Positions 16,037-23,912 of a stretch of DNA of 33,914 bases are shown piece after piece; position 1 is the stretch's first letter, and every line of letters starts with the position of its first letter. The DNA is taken from contig DAOTIG010000021.1 in the NCBI GenBank assembly GCA_035448065.1, positions 1 to 33,914 on the forward strand. Reading direction: 5' to 3'. The notes beneath the pieces were generated by a model. That model was not told the origin of the DNA and did not search any database. It saw only the letters and a program-made list of their open reading frames with translations. The position numbers and the translations under genes were made by a program. The stretch is from Phosphoribacter sp035448065 (GTDB lineage: Bacteria; Actinomycetota; Actinomycetes; Actinomycetales; Dermatophilaceae).

Positions 16037-17224
16037 GTGAGTCGCCGCGGACCGCACCTGCTCCCGATCGGGTCGGGCCAGGCCGTGCTGGACTCTCTGG
16101 CTGACGTGCTGGCTGCCCTCGACGGCAGCGGACCGCCCATCGCCCCGTATGCCGCGGGCTCACCACCGCCGGACCTGCCGGACCTGCCGCTGCCGGAGGA
16201 CGTCGCCTTCGTCGTGTCCACCTCCGGCTCCACCGGCTTGCCCAAGCGGGTCCTGCTCACCCCCGACAACCTGCTCGCCTCGGCCGGCGCTGCTCACGAG
16301 GTGATCGGGGGGCCGGGGGCCTGGATGCTCACCGTGCCGGCCCACCACATCGCCGGGCTGCAGGTCATCGTCCGGGCCGCCCTCGGCACCGGCGAGCCGA
16401 CCTGCCTCGACCTCACCGCCGGCTTCACGCCACAGGCCTTCGTCGCCGGCGCGCTGGCGATGCCGGCCACGGCATACCCGACCTTCGTGTCGCTCGTGCC
16501 CACCCAGCTTGGGCGACTGCTCGCCGACCCCGAGGCCGCCGACGTGCTCGCCGGCTTCGACGCGGTCCTCGTCGGCGGCGGGGCGACCTCCCTCGACGTC
16601 GGCGAGCAGGCCCGCGACCGCGGCGTCCGGATGATCCGGACCTTCGGCACGACCGAGACCTCCGGTGGCTGCGTCTACGACGGGCTGCCGCTGCCGGTGA
16701 GCGAGGTCTACGTCGACAACGACCGGCATGTTGTGCTCGGAGGGGCGACCATCGCCTGCGGCTATCTCGGCCCGCGCGGGGTCCTCGAGGACGGCTTCTC
16801 CACCGATGCCGACGGGGTGCGCTGGTTCCGCACCGAGGACCTCGGTCGTCTCGACGAGAGCGGGCGGCTCGTCGTCACCGGCCGCGCCGACGACCTCATC
16901 AACACCGGCGGCGTCAAGGTGGCCCCCGGTCCGGTCGAGGACGCCCTCGTGCGCTACCTGCCCGGCGTCCGCGATGCCGTGGTCGTCGCCGTGCCCGACC
17001 CGGAGTGGGGCCAGGCCGTTGCCGCTGCCGTCGTGCTCACCCCGCGCGCCACCCGACCACCCACGGTCGACGACGCCCGAGCCGCACTGCGCGGCATCGT
17101 CCCCGACGCGGCCCTCCCGCGCCACCTGCACGTCGTCGACAGCATCCCGCTCATCGGGCCTGGCAAGCCGGACCGGGTTGCCCTCAGCGCCACCTTCAGT
17201 GAGGATGGGCGCAGCGCCGGATGA
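16037..17224 (+). CDS. menE: o-Succinylbenzoate-CoA ligase (MenE)
   Basis: A 395-aa acyl-adenylate-forming enzyme that activates o-succinylbenzoate with ATP and CoA. Motifs in order: STSGSTGLPKRVLLT (ATP loop, near residue 60), PAHHIAGLQ, FGTTETSGGCVYDG (A5), RTEDLGRLDESGRLVVTGR (A7/A8 hinge), DDLINTGGVKVAPGPVE and the C-terminal catalytic Lys in GPGKPDR. It is short at the N-terminus, as actinobacterial MenE usually is. Start GTG 16037 fits the TAGACT box. It stands between menB and menA, giving the expected pathway context. Confidence 0.94.
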   Translation: MSRRGPHLLPIGSGQAVLDSLADVLAALDGSGPPIAPYAAGSPPPDLPDLPLPEDVAFVVSTSGSTGLPKRVLLTPDNLLASAGAAHEVIGGPGAWMLTVPAHHIAGLQVIVRAALGTGEPTCLDLTAGFTPQAFVAGALAMPATAYPTFVSLVPTQLGRLLADPEAADVLAGFDAVLVGGGATSLDVGEQARDRGVRMIRTFGTTETSGGCVYDGLPLPVSEVYVDNDRHVVLGGATIACGYLGPRGVLEDGFSTDADGVRWFRTEDLGRLDESGRLVVTGRADDLINTGGVKVAPGPVEDALVRYLPGVRDAVVVAVPDPEWGQAVAAAVVLTPRATRPPTVDDARAALRGIVPDAALPRHLHVVDSIPLIGPGKPDRVALSATFSEDGRSAG

Positions 17225-17283
17225 CGGGGGTCGTCCGAGCAGACCGGCGGGGGCCGGCCGCGCTGAGAGAGGGGCAGTGAGCG

Positions 17284-17583
17284 ATGCTGCAGGTGACCCT
17301 GGCGTTGGTGAGCCTCGGGCTGACGATCTATGCGCTGCTCGACTGCGCCAAGACCGACGAGATGAGCGTGCGCGGTCTGCCCAAGCTCTGGTGGGTGATC
17401 ATCATCGTCGTCGCGGCCTGGGTGGGCCCGATCTGCTGGCTTCTGGGCGGCCGCCCGAAGGCCTCCGCAGCCGCCGGCACGAGGACCGGCCACCGACTCG
17501 GTCGCCGACGGCCGCCGACCGGACCGATCGGCCCCGAGGACGACCCGGAGTTCCTGCGCAACCTTTCCCGCAAGCAGCGCTGA
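17284..17583 (+). CDS. Small membrane protein with PLD nuclease N-terminal (PLDc_N) domain
   Basis: A 99-aa protein. Residues 1-60 form two hydrophobic helices joined by a short polar loop: LALVSLGLTIYALLDCAKTD, then KLWWVIIIVVAAWVGPICWL, ending LLGGRPK. This is the pattern of the phospholipase D-nuclease N-terminal domain (PF13396), found alone in many actinobacteria. The tail is basic with DDPEFLRNL, also usual. AGAGGGG precedes ATG 17284. It is commonly found beside men genes in actinobacteria, but no function is established. No catalytic PLD motif is present. Confidence 0.8.
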   Translation: MLQVTLALVSLGLTIYALLDCAKTDEMSVRGLPKLWWVIIIVVAAWVGPICWLLGGRPKASAAAGTRTGHRLGRRRPPTGPIGPEDDPEFLRNLSRKQR

Positions 17584-17655
17584 GCCGAGCACGCGCGCCA
17601 CGCGACCCGCTCCACCGCTGCGGCGCGGCATCCGCTCCGACGTCGCCCCCGTGCG

Positions 17656-17661
17656 TAGGCT
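17656..17661 (+). promoter_or_regulatory. -10 box of menA
   Basis: TAGGCT with 10 bases to the ATG at 17672, so any leader would be only about 3 nt. No ribosome-binding site is visible. Confidence 0.45.
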
Positions 17662-17671
17662 GACCCACGCC

Positions 17672-18553
17672 ATGGCCACCACCGCCCAATGGGTCGCCGG
17701 TGCGCGACCACGCACGCTGCCCGCCGCCGTCTCACCCGTCCTCGTCGGCACCGGAGCCGCGCATGCCGCCGGCCGGGCGGACCTCGGGCTGGCCGCGCTG
17801 GCGCTCGCGGTCGCCGTGGCGCTGCAGGTCGGGGTCAACTACGCCAACGACTACAGCGACGGCGTCCGCGGCACCGACGCCGAGCGGGTCGGGCCGGTCC
17901 GGCTGGTCGGGCAGGGTCTGGCCTCACCGGGCATGGTCAAGCTCGCCGCCTGGCTGTGCTTCTTCTTCGCCGGCCTCTTCGGGCTCGCCCTGGTCGCCCT
18001 GTCCCAGCAGTGGATCCTGCTGCTCGTCGGTGCCGCCGCCATCGTCGCGGCCTGGCGCTACACCGGGGGCGCCAACCCCTACGGCTATCGCGGCCGCGGC
18101 GAGGTCGTCGTCTTCGTCTTCTTCGGCCTGGTCGCGACCCTCGGCACGCTGCTCGTCCAGGCCGGCCGGCTCACCCTCGCCGGCCTCGCGGGGGCGGTCG
18201 GGGTGGGCTTCCTCGCCTCGGCGATCCTCGTCGCCAACAACCTGCGCGACATCCCCGGCGACACGGCCGCCGGCAAGCACACCCTCGCGGTGCGGCTCGG
18301 CGACCCGGCCACCCGCCGGCTCTGGCGGCAGCTCGTCATCGGGGCATTCGTCATGGTGCTGCTCTGCGGGGTGCTGCACCCGAGCGCCCTGCTCGGGCTG
18401 CTCGCCGCGCCGCTGGCGCTGCGTCCGTGGCGGGTGCTCGCCGATGGCGCTCAGGGCCGCGCGCTCGTCCCGCTCATTGCCGGGACCGGACTGCTGCAGC
18501 TCGGGTATGCCGCGCTGCTCGCCCTAGGCCTCTGGCTGGCGCCGACCGCGTGA
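17672..18553 (+). CDS. menA: 1,4-Dihydroxy-2-naphthoate polyprenyltransferase (MenA)
   Basis: A 293-aa UbiA-family membrane prenyltransferase that attaches the polyprenyl tail to DHNA, giving demethylmenaquinone. The Asp-rich diphosphate-binding motif is NYANDYSDGVRGTD (about residues 55-68). A second Asp motif lies in NNLRDIPGDTAAGK. About eight or nine hydrophobic helices are visible. Start ATG 17672 (MATTAQWVAGARPRTLP) is the conserved family start. The 3' end overlaps the 3' end of the convergent DUF4229 gene by 30 bases. Confidence 0.95.
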   Translation: MATTAQWVAGARPRTLPAAVSPVLVGTGAAHAAGRADLGLAALALAVAVALQVGVNYANDYSDGVRGTDAERVGPVRLVGQGLASPGMVKLAAWLCFFFAGLFGLALVALSQQWILLLVGAAAIVAAWRYTGGANPYGYRGRGEVVVFVFFGLVATLGTLLVQAGRLTLAGLAGAVGVGFLASAILVANNLRDIPGDTAAGKHTLAVRLGDPATRRLWRQLVIGAFVMVLLCGVLHPSALLGLLAAPLALRPWRVLADGAQGRALVPLIAGTGLLQLGYAALLALGLWLAPTA

Positions 18554-18895
18554 CGGGAGGCGCGGGCCGTCCGCCTCGTCGAGGTCGTCCTCGTCGGCAT
18601 CCAGCCGCTCGTCGAGCTCATCAAGCTCGTCGTCCTCGGCCAGCTCGTCCTCGCCCGGCTCGGCCTGGGCACGGCGCTCGGCATGCGCGGCCATCGACGC
18701 GGTGACCCGCTCGTTGATCTGGTCCGACAGCTGCTCGCGCATCGGCCGGAGCAGCACGAAGGACAGCGCCATCGAGCTGACCGCAGCGAGCAGGAGCAGC
18801 AGCAGCTGCTGGTCGCGGCCGCGCATCCCGAGCAGCCAGATGAGCCCGAAGCAGGCCGCGAAGAGGCCGAGCCGAGCGAGGGTGTACTTGAGCAT
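18524..18895 (-). CDS. DUF4229 family small membrane protein
   Basis: A 123-aa protein. Two hydrophobic helices (about residues 5-24 and 30-49) begin with MLKYTLARLGLF. The segment SFVLLRPMREQLSDQINERV follows, then a strongly acidic tail (DELAEDDELDELDE) and a basic end. This is the DUF4229 pattern, a protein of unknown function usually found between ccsB and menA in actinobacteria. Its ATG shares one base with the ccsB stop codon, so it is the last gene of the cytochrome c biogenesis operon. Its stop lies within the end of menA on the other strand. Confidence 0.85.
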   Translation of the reverse strand: MLKYTLARLGLFAACFGLIWLLGMRGRDQQLLLLLLAAVSSMALSFVLLRPMREQLSDQINERVTASMAAHAERRAQAEPGEDELAEDDELDELDERLDADEDDLDEADGPRLPSRGRRQPEA

Positions 18896-19914
18896 CACAG
18901 CCCCGAGTAGGAGTGCTGACCGACGAAGAAGACGTTGACGACGAGGAAGTTGACCAGGAGCGTGCCGAAGCCGGCCAGCGCGATCCACATCGCCTTGCGC
19001 GGCTCCCAGCCGGCGGTCGCGCGGGCGTGCATGTACGCGGCATACACGACCCAGACGACGAAGGTCCAGACCTCCTTGGGGTCCCACGTCCAGTAGGAGC
19101 CCCAGGCCTTCTGCGCCCAGATCGCGCCGGCCACGAGGGTGAAGGTCCAGCAGATGAAGCCGACCATGTTGAGCCCGTATGCCGCCCGCTCGAGTCGGGC
19201 CGCCGAGGGCAGCGCCTCCATGAAGGTGCGCCGGGCCGGCGGGGTCGTCTCGCGGCGCAGCTTGACGAGGTAGAGGATGCCGATCGAGAAGGCGATGGTG
19301 AACAGCCCCGAGGCGAGGATCGCGACGATGACGTGGATGACCAGCCAGACGCTCTTGAGCGCCGGCATGAGCTCGGCGGCCTCGGTGTAGAAGGCGAGCA
19401 GGGCCAGCCCGAGGGTGAGCAGCACCGGGCCGATGACGAAGATGCCGAGCCACTCCCAGCGATTGCGTCGGGCGAGCAGCAGATAGGCCAGGGCGGCCGC
19501 GGCGGCGCCGGCGGTCGCGAACTCGAACATGTTGCCCCACGGCGGGCGCATGACGGCGGCCCCGCGGAGCACGACGGACAGCACGAGCAGCCCGGTGGCC
19601 AGCCAGGACATCGACAGGGCTGTGCCGGCCAGCTTGCGGGCCCGCAGTGAGGTCGTCGGGTCGGGCTGGCCCCCGGCCCGGGCCGGTCGGCCCGCAGGGC
19701 TCGCGTCACCGGCGGACTCCCCCGCCGGCTGCTCGACCGACTCCCCGGCCTCGAGCTGTCCCCCGGCCCCGACGAGCTGCTTGGCGCGCTCCTCGGCCGG
19801 GGCCGGAGCGGGGCCGAGGGCGGCGAGGTAGGAGGCGAACAGCAGCATGGCGATCGTGTAGACCGCCATGGCGGAGTAGAGCGCCAGGTTGGACCAGCCG
19901 GCCAGCTCGGTCAT
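18895..19914 (-). CDS. ccsB: Cytochrome c biogenesis protein CcsB (CcsA/ResC type)
   Basis: A 339-aa integral membrane protein of cytochrome c maturation system II. With ResB it delivers haem across the membrane and attaches it to apocytochromes. The haem-handling Trp-rich motif YWTWDPKEVWTFVVW is near the C-terminus, with conserved His residues on neighbouring helices (VIHVIV, HARATAGW, GQHSYSG). About eight helices are visible. A low-complexity Ala/Gly/Glu/Pro insertion at about residues 36-90, between helix 1 and the rest, is common in actinobacteria. Start ATG 19914 has GAGGAG 8 bases upstream. Confidence 0.94.
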   Translation of the reverse strand: MTELAGWSNLALYSAMAVYTIAMLLFASYLAALGPAPAPAEERAKQLVGAGGQLEAGESVEQPAGESAGDASPAGRPARAGGQPDPTTSLRARKLAGTALSMSWLATGLLVLSVVLRGAAVMRPPWGNMFEFATAGAAAAALAYLLLARRNRWEWLGIFVIGPVLLTLGLALLAFYTEAAELMPALKSVWLVIHVIVAILASGLFTIAFSIGILYLVKLRRETTPPARRTFMEALPSAARLERAAYGLNMVGFICWTFTLVAGAIWAQKAWGSYWTWDPKEVWTFVVWVVYAAYMHARATAGWEPRKAMWIALAGFGTLLVNFLVVNVFFVGQHSYSGL

Positions 19915-20016
19915 GCGCGGGGGCTCCTCATCGTGGGTCCGACGGTCACCCTCCCGAGGGTAGTCGACCCGGACGAGCAGCCTGACGCCCGAGGGGCTGG
20001 AGTCGCCGACCGCCCG

Positions 20017-20107
20017 CCACTCATGGACTGCACACCCACGATTGGCACGGTGCAACGGTCCAATCGTGGGCCAGGAGTCGAATCGTGAGCGAACGGTCCA
20101 TGAGTGG
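20017..20107. repeat. Two nested perfect inverted repeats between resB and ccsB
   Basis: Outer arms CCACTCATGGAC (20017-20028) and GTCCATGAGTGG (20096-20107) are 12 bp and perfect. Inner arms CCCACGATTGG (20035-20045) and CCAATCGTGGG (20060-20070) are 11 bp and perfect, with a 14-base loop. They occupy the 205-base gap inside an otherwise tightly overlapping operon. The lower GC of the arms stands out from the surroundings. The element could be a small inserted repeat (MITE-like), an attenuator or a processing site; no coding capacity is seen. Confidence 0.85.
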
Positions 20108-20119
20108 GGCCCGCAGAGC

Positions 20120-21724
20120 TCAGCCGGGGGTCCCTCCTGGGTCGTCCCCGGCAGTCACGCCCCGACCGCCGACGGGCTCGCTCCCCCGACCCCGCAACGC
20201 CTCGCCCAGCTCGACACCCAGCTCCGCGACGAACCCCGCCAGCCCCGGGTCGGCGTTCTTGGCCAGCCCGCCGATCACCAGCTGCGAGCCGTCCACCCGG
20301 ACGAAGACCCGGCGGCGGCGCACGAGCAGCGAGGCGACCAGGCCGGCGATGGTGAGCAGCGCGGCATACAGGGTGAAGCCCTTGCCCGGGTCGGTGCGCA
20401 CGGACAGCCCGGCGAACCGGGAGACCGACTCGAAGGTGATCGACCCGCGTCCGCCGGGCAGCTCGTAGGTCTGCCCGAGGCCGAGTCGGATCCGCAGCGG
20501 TGCCCCGTCGGCGCGCGGCACCTGGGTGAGCTCGGTGGTCGTCAGCGAGTAGACCGACTGCGGCCGGCCGCCGGGAAAGAGGTTGCCCTCCCACACGTCG
20601 AGCGCGAGCTCGGGGTTCTTCAGCGCGGGGAAGGTCGACTGCGGCCCGTTGGCGTAGGTCGGGTCGGCGGTGGGCAGGAAGAAGCCGGAGAAGCCGAGCA
20701 TCTTCGGGCTCGCCGAGGGCACCTTGACCGCGCCGACCGAGGTGTAGAGGTTGTCCTGGGCGAGGAAGGGCGTGGCCTGCCGATAGAGCACGGCACCAGA
20801 GGCGTCCCGGACCGTGATGACCGGCGCATAGCCGTTGCCGAGGAGGTAGACGTCGGCGCCCTCGATGGACAGCGGCTCGTTGACGGTGAGCACCTGCTCG
20901 CGCGGCTGGTCACCCGGCGCACCGGGATCCTCCGAGGTCCGGGTGTATGCCGTGAAGCCGCGCGGTGCGCCGAACTGGCTGCCGCCCACCTGCTCCTCGA
21001 AGCGCACGTCGAAGCGGTCGACGGTCACCGCGAAGACCGGCACCGACGAGCGGTCGACGAGCGGCCCGGCGGTGAAGGTGTGATAGCCGCGCAGGGTCGA
21101 CACGAAGGTCTGCCCCTCGGGGACGACGACGTCGCCACGCCAGCCGAAGAGATGGCCGACCGCGACGCCGACGATGACCGCGCAGAGGGCAACGTGGAAG
21201 ACGAGGTTGCCGGTCTCGCGCAGGTAGCCGGACTCGGCGCTCACCGACGAGTCGTCGTGGGAGTGCACGCGATAGCGCCGTCGGCGCAGCGCTGCGGTGG
21301 CGACGGCGAGCGCGTCGGCGGGCGAACCGGCATACGGGACAGTGGTATTTGCCTCGAGGCGCTCCAGTCGCCGTGGGGCGCGGGGGGGTTGGGAGCGCAG
21401 CGCGTGCCAGTGCAGGCGGGATCGCGGCACGATGCAGCCGATGAGCGAGATGACGAGTAGCAGATAGATCGCCGAGAACCACGGCGAGGTGTAGACGTCG
21501 AAGAACGAGAGCCGGTCGAGCCACGGACCGGTGCCGGGGTTTGTGGCGAGGAAGTCGGCGACCCGTCCTGGGTCGATGGAGCGCTGCGGGAAGAGCGAGC
21601 CGGGCACGGCGGCGACCGAGAGCAGCAACAGCAGGAAGAGCGCGGTGCGCATCGAGGTGAGGCTGCGCCAGCTCCACCGGAGCCAGCCGATCGGGCCGAG
21701 CCGGGGCTGGACGACGTCGCTCAC
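20120..21724 (-). CDS. resB: Cytochrome c biogenesis protein ResB
   Basis: A 534-aa membrane protein that partners CcsB in system II. It has early transmembrane helices (around residues 24-40, 80-95 and 175-195), a large extracytoplasmic domain, and a last helix near residue 450 followed by a basic/acidic cytoplasmic tail. Family segments include LTSMRTALFLLLLLSVAAVP, ETGNLVFHVALCAVIVGVA and VNEPLSIEGADVYLLGNGYA. Start GTG 21724 overlaps the ccdA stop (GTGA). The larger reading frame upstream is not the real start. It is separated from ccsB by a 205-base gap containing nested inverted repeats. Confidence 0.93.
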   Translation of the reverse strand: MSDVVQPRLGPIGWLRWSWRSLTSMRTALFLLLLLSVAAVPGSLFPQRSIDPGRVADFLATNPGTGPWLDRLSFFDVYTSPWFSAIYLLLVISLIGCIVPRSRLHWHALRSQPPRAPRRLERLEANTTVPYAGSPADALAVATAALRRRRYRVHSHDDSSVSAESGYLRETGNLVFHVALCAVIVGVAVGHLFGWRGDVVVPEGQTFVSTLRGYHTFTAGPLVDRSSVPVFAVTVDRFDVRFEEQVGGSQFGAPRGFTAYTRTSEDPGAPGDQPREQVLTVNEPLSIEGADVYLLGNGYAPVITVRDASGAVLYRQATPFLAQDNLYTSVGAVKVPSASPKMLGFSGFFLPTADPTYANGPQSTFPALKNPELALDVWEGNLFPGGRPQSVYSLTTTELTQVPRADGAPLRIRLGLGQTYELPGGRGSITFESVSRFAGLSVRTDPGKGFTLYAALLTIAGLVASLLVRRRRVFVRVDGSQLVIGGLAKNADPGLAGFVAELGVELGEALRGRGSEPVGGRGVTAGDDPGGTPG

Positions 21725-22470
21725 AGCACGGTCCGGAAGGTCGTGACGAGCCGGGCCTTCAGCCAGGTCATGAGGCTCTCCCACAGCCCGCTGAGCATGA
21801 GCAGGCCGACGACGAGCAGCAGGGCACCACCGGCGAGCTGGATCGCCCGCTGGTGCCGGCGGGCCCAGGCGGACAGCCGGGTCGCGCGCGACCAGCCGGC
21901 GGCGATGGCGAGGAAGGGCAGGCCGAGCCCGAGACTGTATGCCGCCGCGAGCGCGGCTCCGCGGGCCACCGGCGCGTCGCCCGCCAGCGGCGCCGCGAGG
22001 GCGAGGATCGCGCCGAGCGTCGGCCCGGAGCACGGGGTCCAGCCGACGGCGAAGGCGGCACCGAGCAGCGGTGCCCCGGCGAGCCCGGCGGCCGGCCGCC
22101 ACGAGGACTTGACCTGGCGCTGGGTGCCGACCCGGGCGCCGACGCCGAGGAAGACGAGCGCCATGAGCACGACGACGACCCCGCCGACCCGGGTGAGGGT
22201 GGCGGAGTTGACCCGCAGCGATGTGGCGGCGCTGGTCACCGCGACCGTGCTCAGCAGGAAGACGACGGAGAAGCCGAGGACGAAGAGCGCCGCCCCGAGC
22301 ACGACCCGGGAGCGGCGCCGCTGCTCCAGCGGGGTGGGAGACAGGCCGGTGACGTAGCCGAGGAAGCCCGGCACGAGCGGCAGCACGCACGGGCTCGCGA
22401 AGGACACCAGGCCGGCGAGCAGCGCGACGGCCAGGGCGACCGGCAGGGCGGCGGTGGCGATGTCGGTCAT
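21721..22470 (-). CDS. ccdA: Cytochrome c biogenesis / thiol-disulfide transmembrane protein CcdA
   Basis: A 249-aa membrane protein of the CcdA/DsbD transmembrane family with about six helices. It passes reducing equivalents from cytoplasmic thioredoxin to an outside thioredoxin such as the neighbouring TlpA/ResA. The two redox cysteines are visible in SFASPCVLPLVPGFLGYVTG (helix 1) and VGWTPCSGPTLGAIL (helix 4). Start ATG 22470 overlaps the TlpA stop (ATGA), and its own stop overlaps the resB start. The length is normal. Confidence 0.94.
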   Translation of the reverse strand: MTDIATAALPVALAVALLAGLVSFASPCVLPLVPGFLGYVTGLSPTPLEQRRRSRVVLGAALFVLGFSVVFLLSTVAVTSAATSLRVNSATLTRVGGVVVVLMALVFLGVGARVGTQRQVKSSWRPAAGLAGAPLLGAAFAVGWTPCSGPTLGAILALAAPLAGDAPVARGAALAAAYSLGLGLPFLAIAAGWSRATRLSAWARRHQRAIQLAGGALLLVVGLLMLSGLWESLMTWLKARLVTTFRTVL

Positions 22471-23111
22471 GCGGGCTCGGCGACGACGTCGTCGACGAGG
22501 GCCCGCAGGGTGGCCTCGCTCACCGGCCCGGATACCCGGGCCGCGATCCGACCGTGTCGGTCCAGGACGAGAGTGGTCGGGGTGGCCGGCGCGGACCCGG
22601 CCAACGCGGCGGTGGGCCGCCCGCTGCTCGCGCGGTCGCTGATGCTCGGGTAGGTGACGCCGGCGGTGCGCAGGAAGGCCAGGGAGGTCTCGGGCGACTC
22701 CTCGGTCGCGACCCCGACGAAGGCGACGGGTGCGCCGGCCGTCTGGTATGCCGCCCACACCCGTTGCAGCGCAGGCGTCTCCGCGACGCACGGGGGGCAC
22801 CACGAGCCCCATACGTTGAGCACGACGACCTTGCCCCGCCCCTGCTCGGCGGTCGACCAGGAGCCGCCGTCGACGGTGGTGCCGCTCACCGTGAGCGGCG
22901 CCCGGCGCTTGTCGACGCTCACCTGCTCGATCGTGCCGTCGCCGGCGAGATAGCCCTTCCGATCCCCCGAGCCTGCTTGCGCGGCAAGGGAGTTCGGGTC
23001 CTCCTTGGTGCAGGCGGCGAGTGCGGCACTCGCCGCCGGCGCGAGGAGCAGGCTGCCCGCGGCATACCCGATGGTGCGCAGCGCGGAGCGGCGGGTGGGG
23101 CCAGCGCTCAC
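22467..23111 (-). CDS. TlpA/ResA-type thioredoxin-like lipoprotein
   Basis: A 214-aa exported thiol-disulfide reductase that keeps the apocytochrome c CXXCH motif reduced. The N-terminus has twin Arg (TRRSALRTIG), a hydrophobic stretch and a lipobox LAAC with Cys34, so it is probably a membrane-anchored lipoprotein, perhaps Tat-exported. The active site is WCPPC (Cys105, Cys108). The cis-Pro region ATPTTLVLDRHGRI completes the fold. GTG 23111 overlaps the stop of the phosphatase gene (GTGA). It corresponds to Rv0526 in M. tuberculosis by gene order. Confidence 0.92.
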   Translation of the reverse strand: MSAGPTRRSALRTIGYAAGSLLLAPAASAALAACTKEDPNSLAAQAGSGDRKGYLAGDGTIEQVSVDKRRAPLTVSGTTVDGGSWSTAEQGRGKVVVLNVWGSWCPPCVAETPALQRVWAAYQTAGAPVAFVGVATEESPETSLAFLRTAGVTYPSISDRASSGRPTAALAGSAPATPTTLVLDRHGRIAARVSGPVSEATLRALVDDVVAEPA

Positions 23112-23755
23112 GCGCCGACTCCGCCCGACGACCCGCCGTAGAGGGACTCGGCGGGCTCGCTGTAGACGATCTGGTCGAGGTCGTCGCCGACGTAGTAGAG
23201 CGAGGTGAGCGAGGCGAGCCGGCACTCGCGCTTGCGCGGGTCGTGCCAGAGGCGGCGGCCCTCGAGGTGGCAGCGCAGGGTCCAGATCGGCAGCTGGTGG
23301 GAGACGATGACCGCCTCGTGGCCGGCGGCCTCGACGCGGGCGTCCTCGACGGCAGCCTGCATCCGGGCCGCGATCCGGTCGTAGGCCTCGCCCCAGCCCG
23401 GGCGGAAGGGGTTGGCGAGCATGGCCCAGCGGCCGGGCTCGCGGAGCAGGTCCTTGGGGCTGCTCACCCGCTGGCCCTCGAAGGAGTTGCCGGCCTCGAC
23501 GACCCGCGGGTCGACGTGGATGCCGAGCCCGTGCCGGTCGGCGATCGGCTGGGCGGTGGCGACCGCTCGCTCGAGCGGCGAGGAGACGACCCGGGTGACG
23601 TCGTGGGCGGCGAGGTGGTCGGCGACGAGCTCGGCCATCCGCCCGCCCGTCTCGGAGAGCCGATACCCGGGCAGTCGGCCGTAGAGCACGCCGCTGGGGT
23701 TGTGCACCTCGCCGTGGCGCAGCAGGTGCACGACGGTCGTCAGCGGGCTGGCCAT
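23108..23755 (-). CDS. Histidine phosphatase family protein
   Basis: A 215-aa phosphoglycerate-mutase-like histidine phosphatase. The catalytic phosphohistidine motif is LLRHGEV. SSPLERAVATAQPIA and the second active-site His in VSHQLPIW are present. In actinobacteria this gene normally sits between hemL and tlpA (Rv0525 in M. tuberculosis); its substrate is not established. Start ATG 23755 (MASPLTTVVHLLRHGE) is chosen because GAGAAT lies 7 bases upstream; ATG 23764 is an alternative. It is now the first gene of the ccs operon because hemL is about 8.5 kb away. Confidence 0.9.
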   Translation of the reverse strand: MASPLTTVVHLLRHGEVHNPSGVLYGRLPGYRLSETGGRMAELVADHLAAHDVTRVVSSPLERAVATAQPIADRHGLGIHVDPRVVEAGNSFEGQRVSSPKDLLREPGRWAMLANPFRPGWGEAYDRIAARMQAAVEDARVEAAGHEAVIVSHQLPIWTLRCHLEGRRLWHDPRKRECRLASLTSLYYVGDDLDQIVYSEPAESLYGGSSGGVGA

Positions 23756-23762
23756 GCCGGCC

Positions 23763-23768
23763 ATTCTC
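23763..23768 (-). promoter_or_regulatory. Possible -10 hexamer of the phosphatase-ccs operon
   Basis: GAGAAT on the minus strand, 7 bases before the ATG at 23755. The first base is off consensus (TANNNT) but the spacing matches other candidate leaderless starts in this window. Confidence 0.35.
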
Positions 23769-23912
23769 GCACCCCCCGACGGGCCTCCGCAGCCGCCGTG
23801 GGGGCGCGCGGTCGGGCCGAGTCGGCGCGCACAAGCTTCCCTGGTTCGGCCCAACGGGTCTCGCGGTCGCCCCGGGGTCCCGATCGCGGGCGAGGGGACA
23901 GCCGTCCGCGGC

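Noticed and set aside
17284..17583. Phospholipase D activity for the small membrane protein
   Set aside because: Only the two-helix N-terminal domain is present; the HxKxxxxD catalytic motif is absent.
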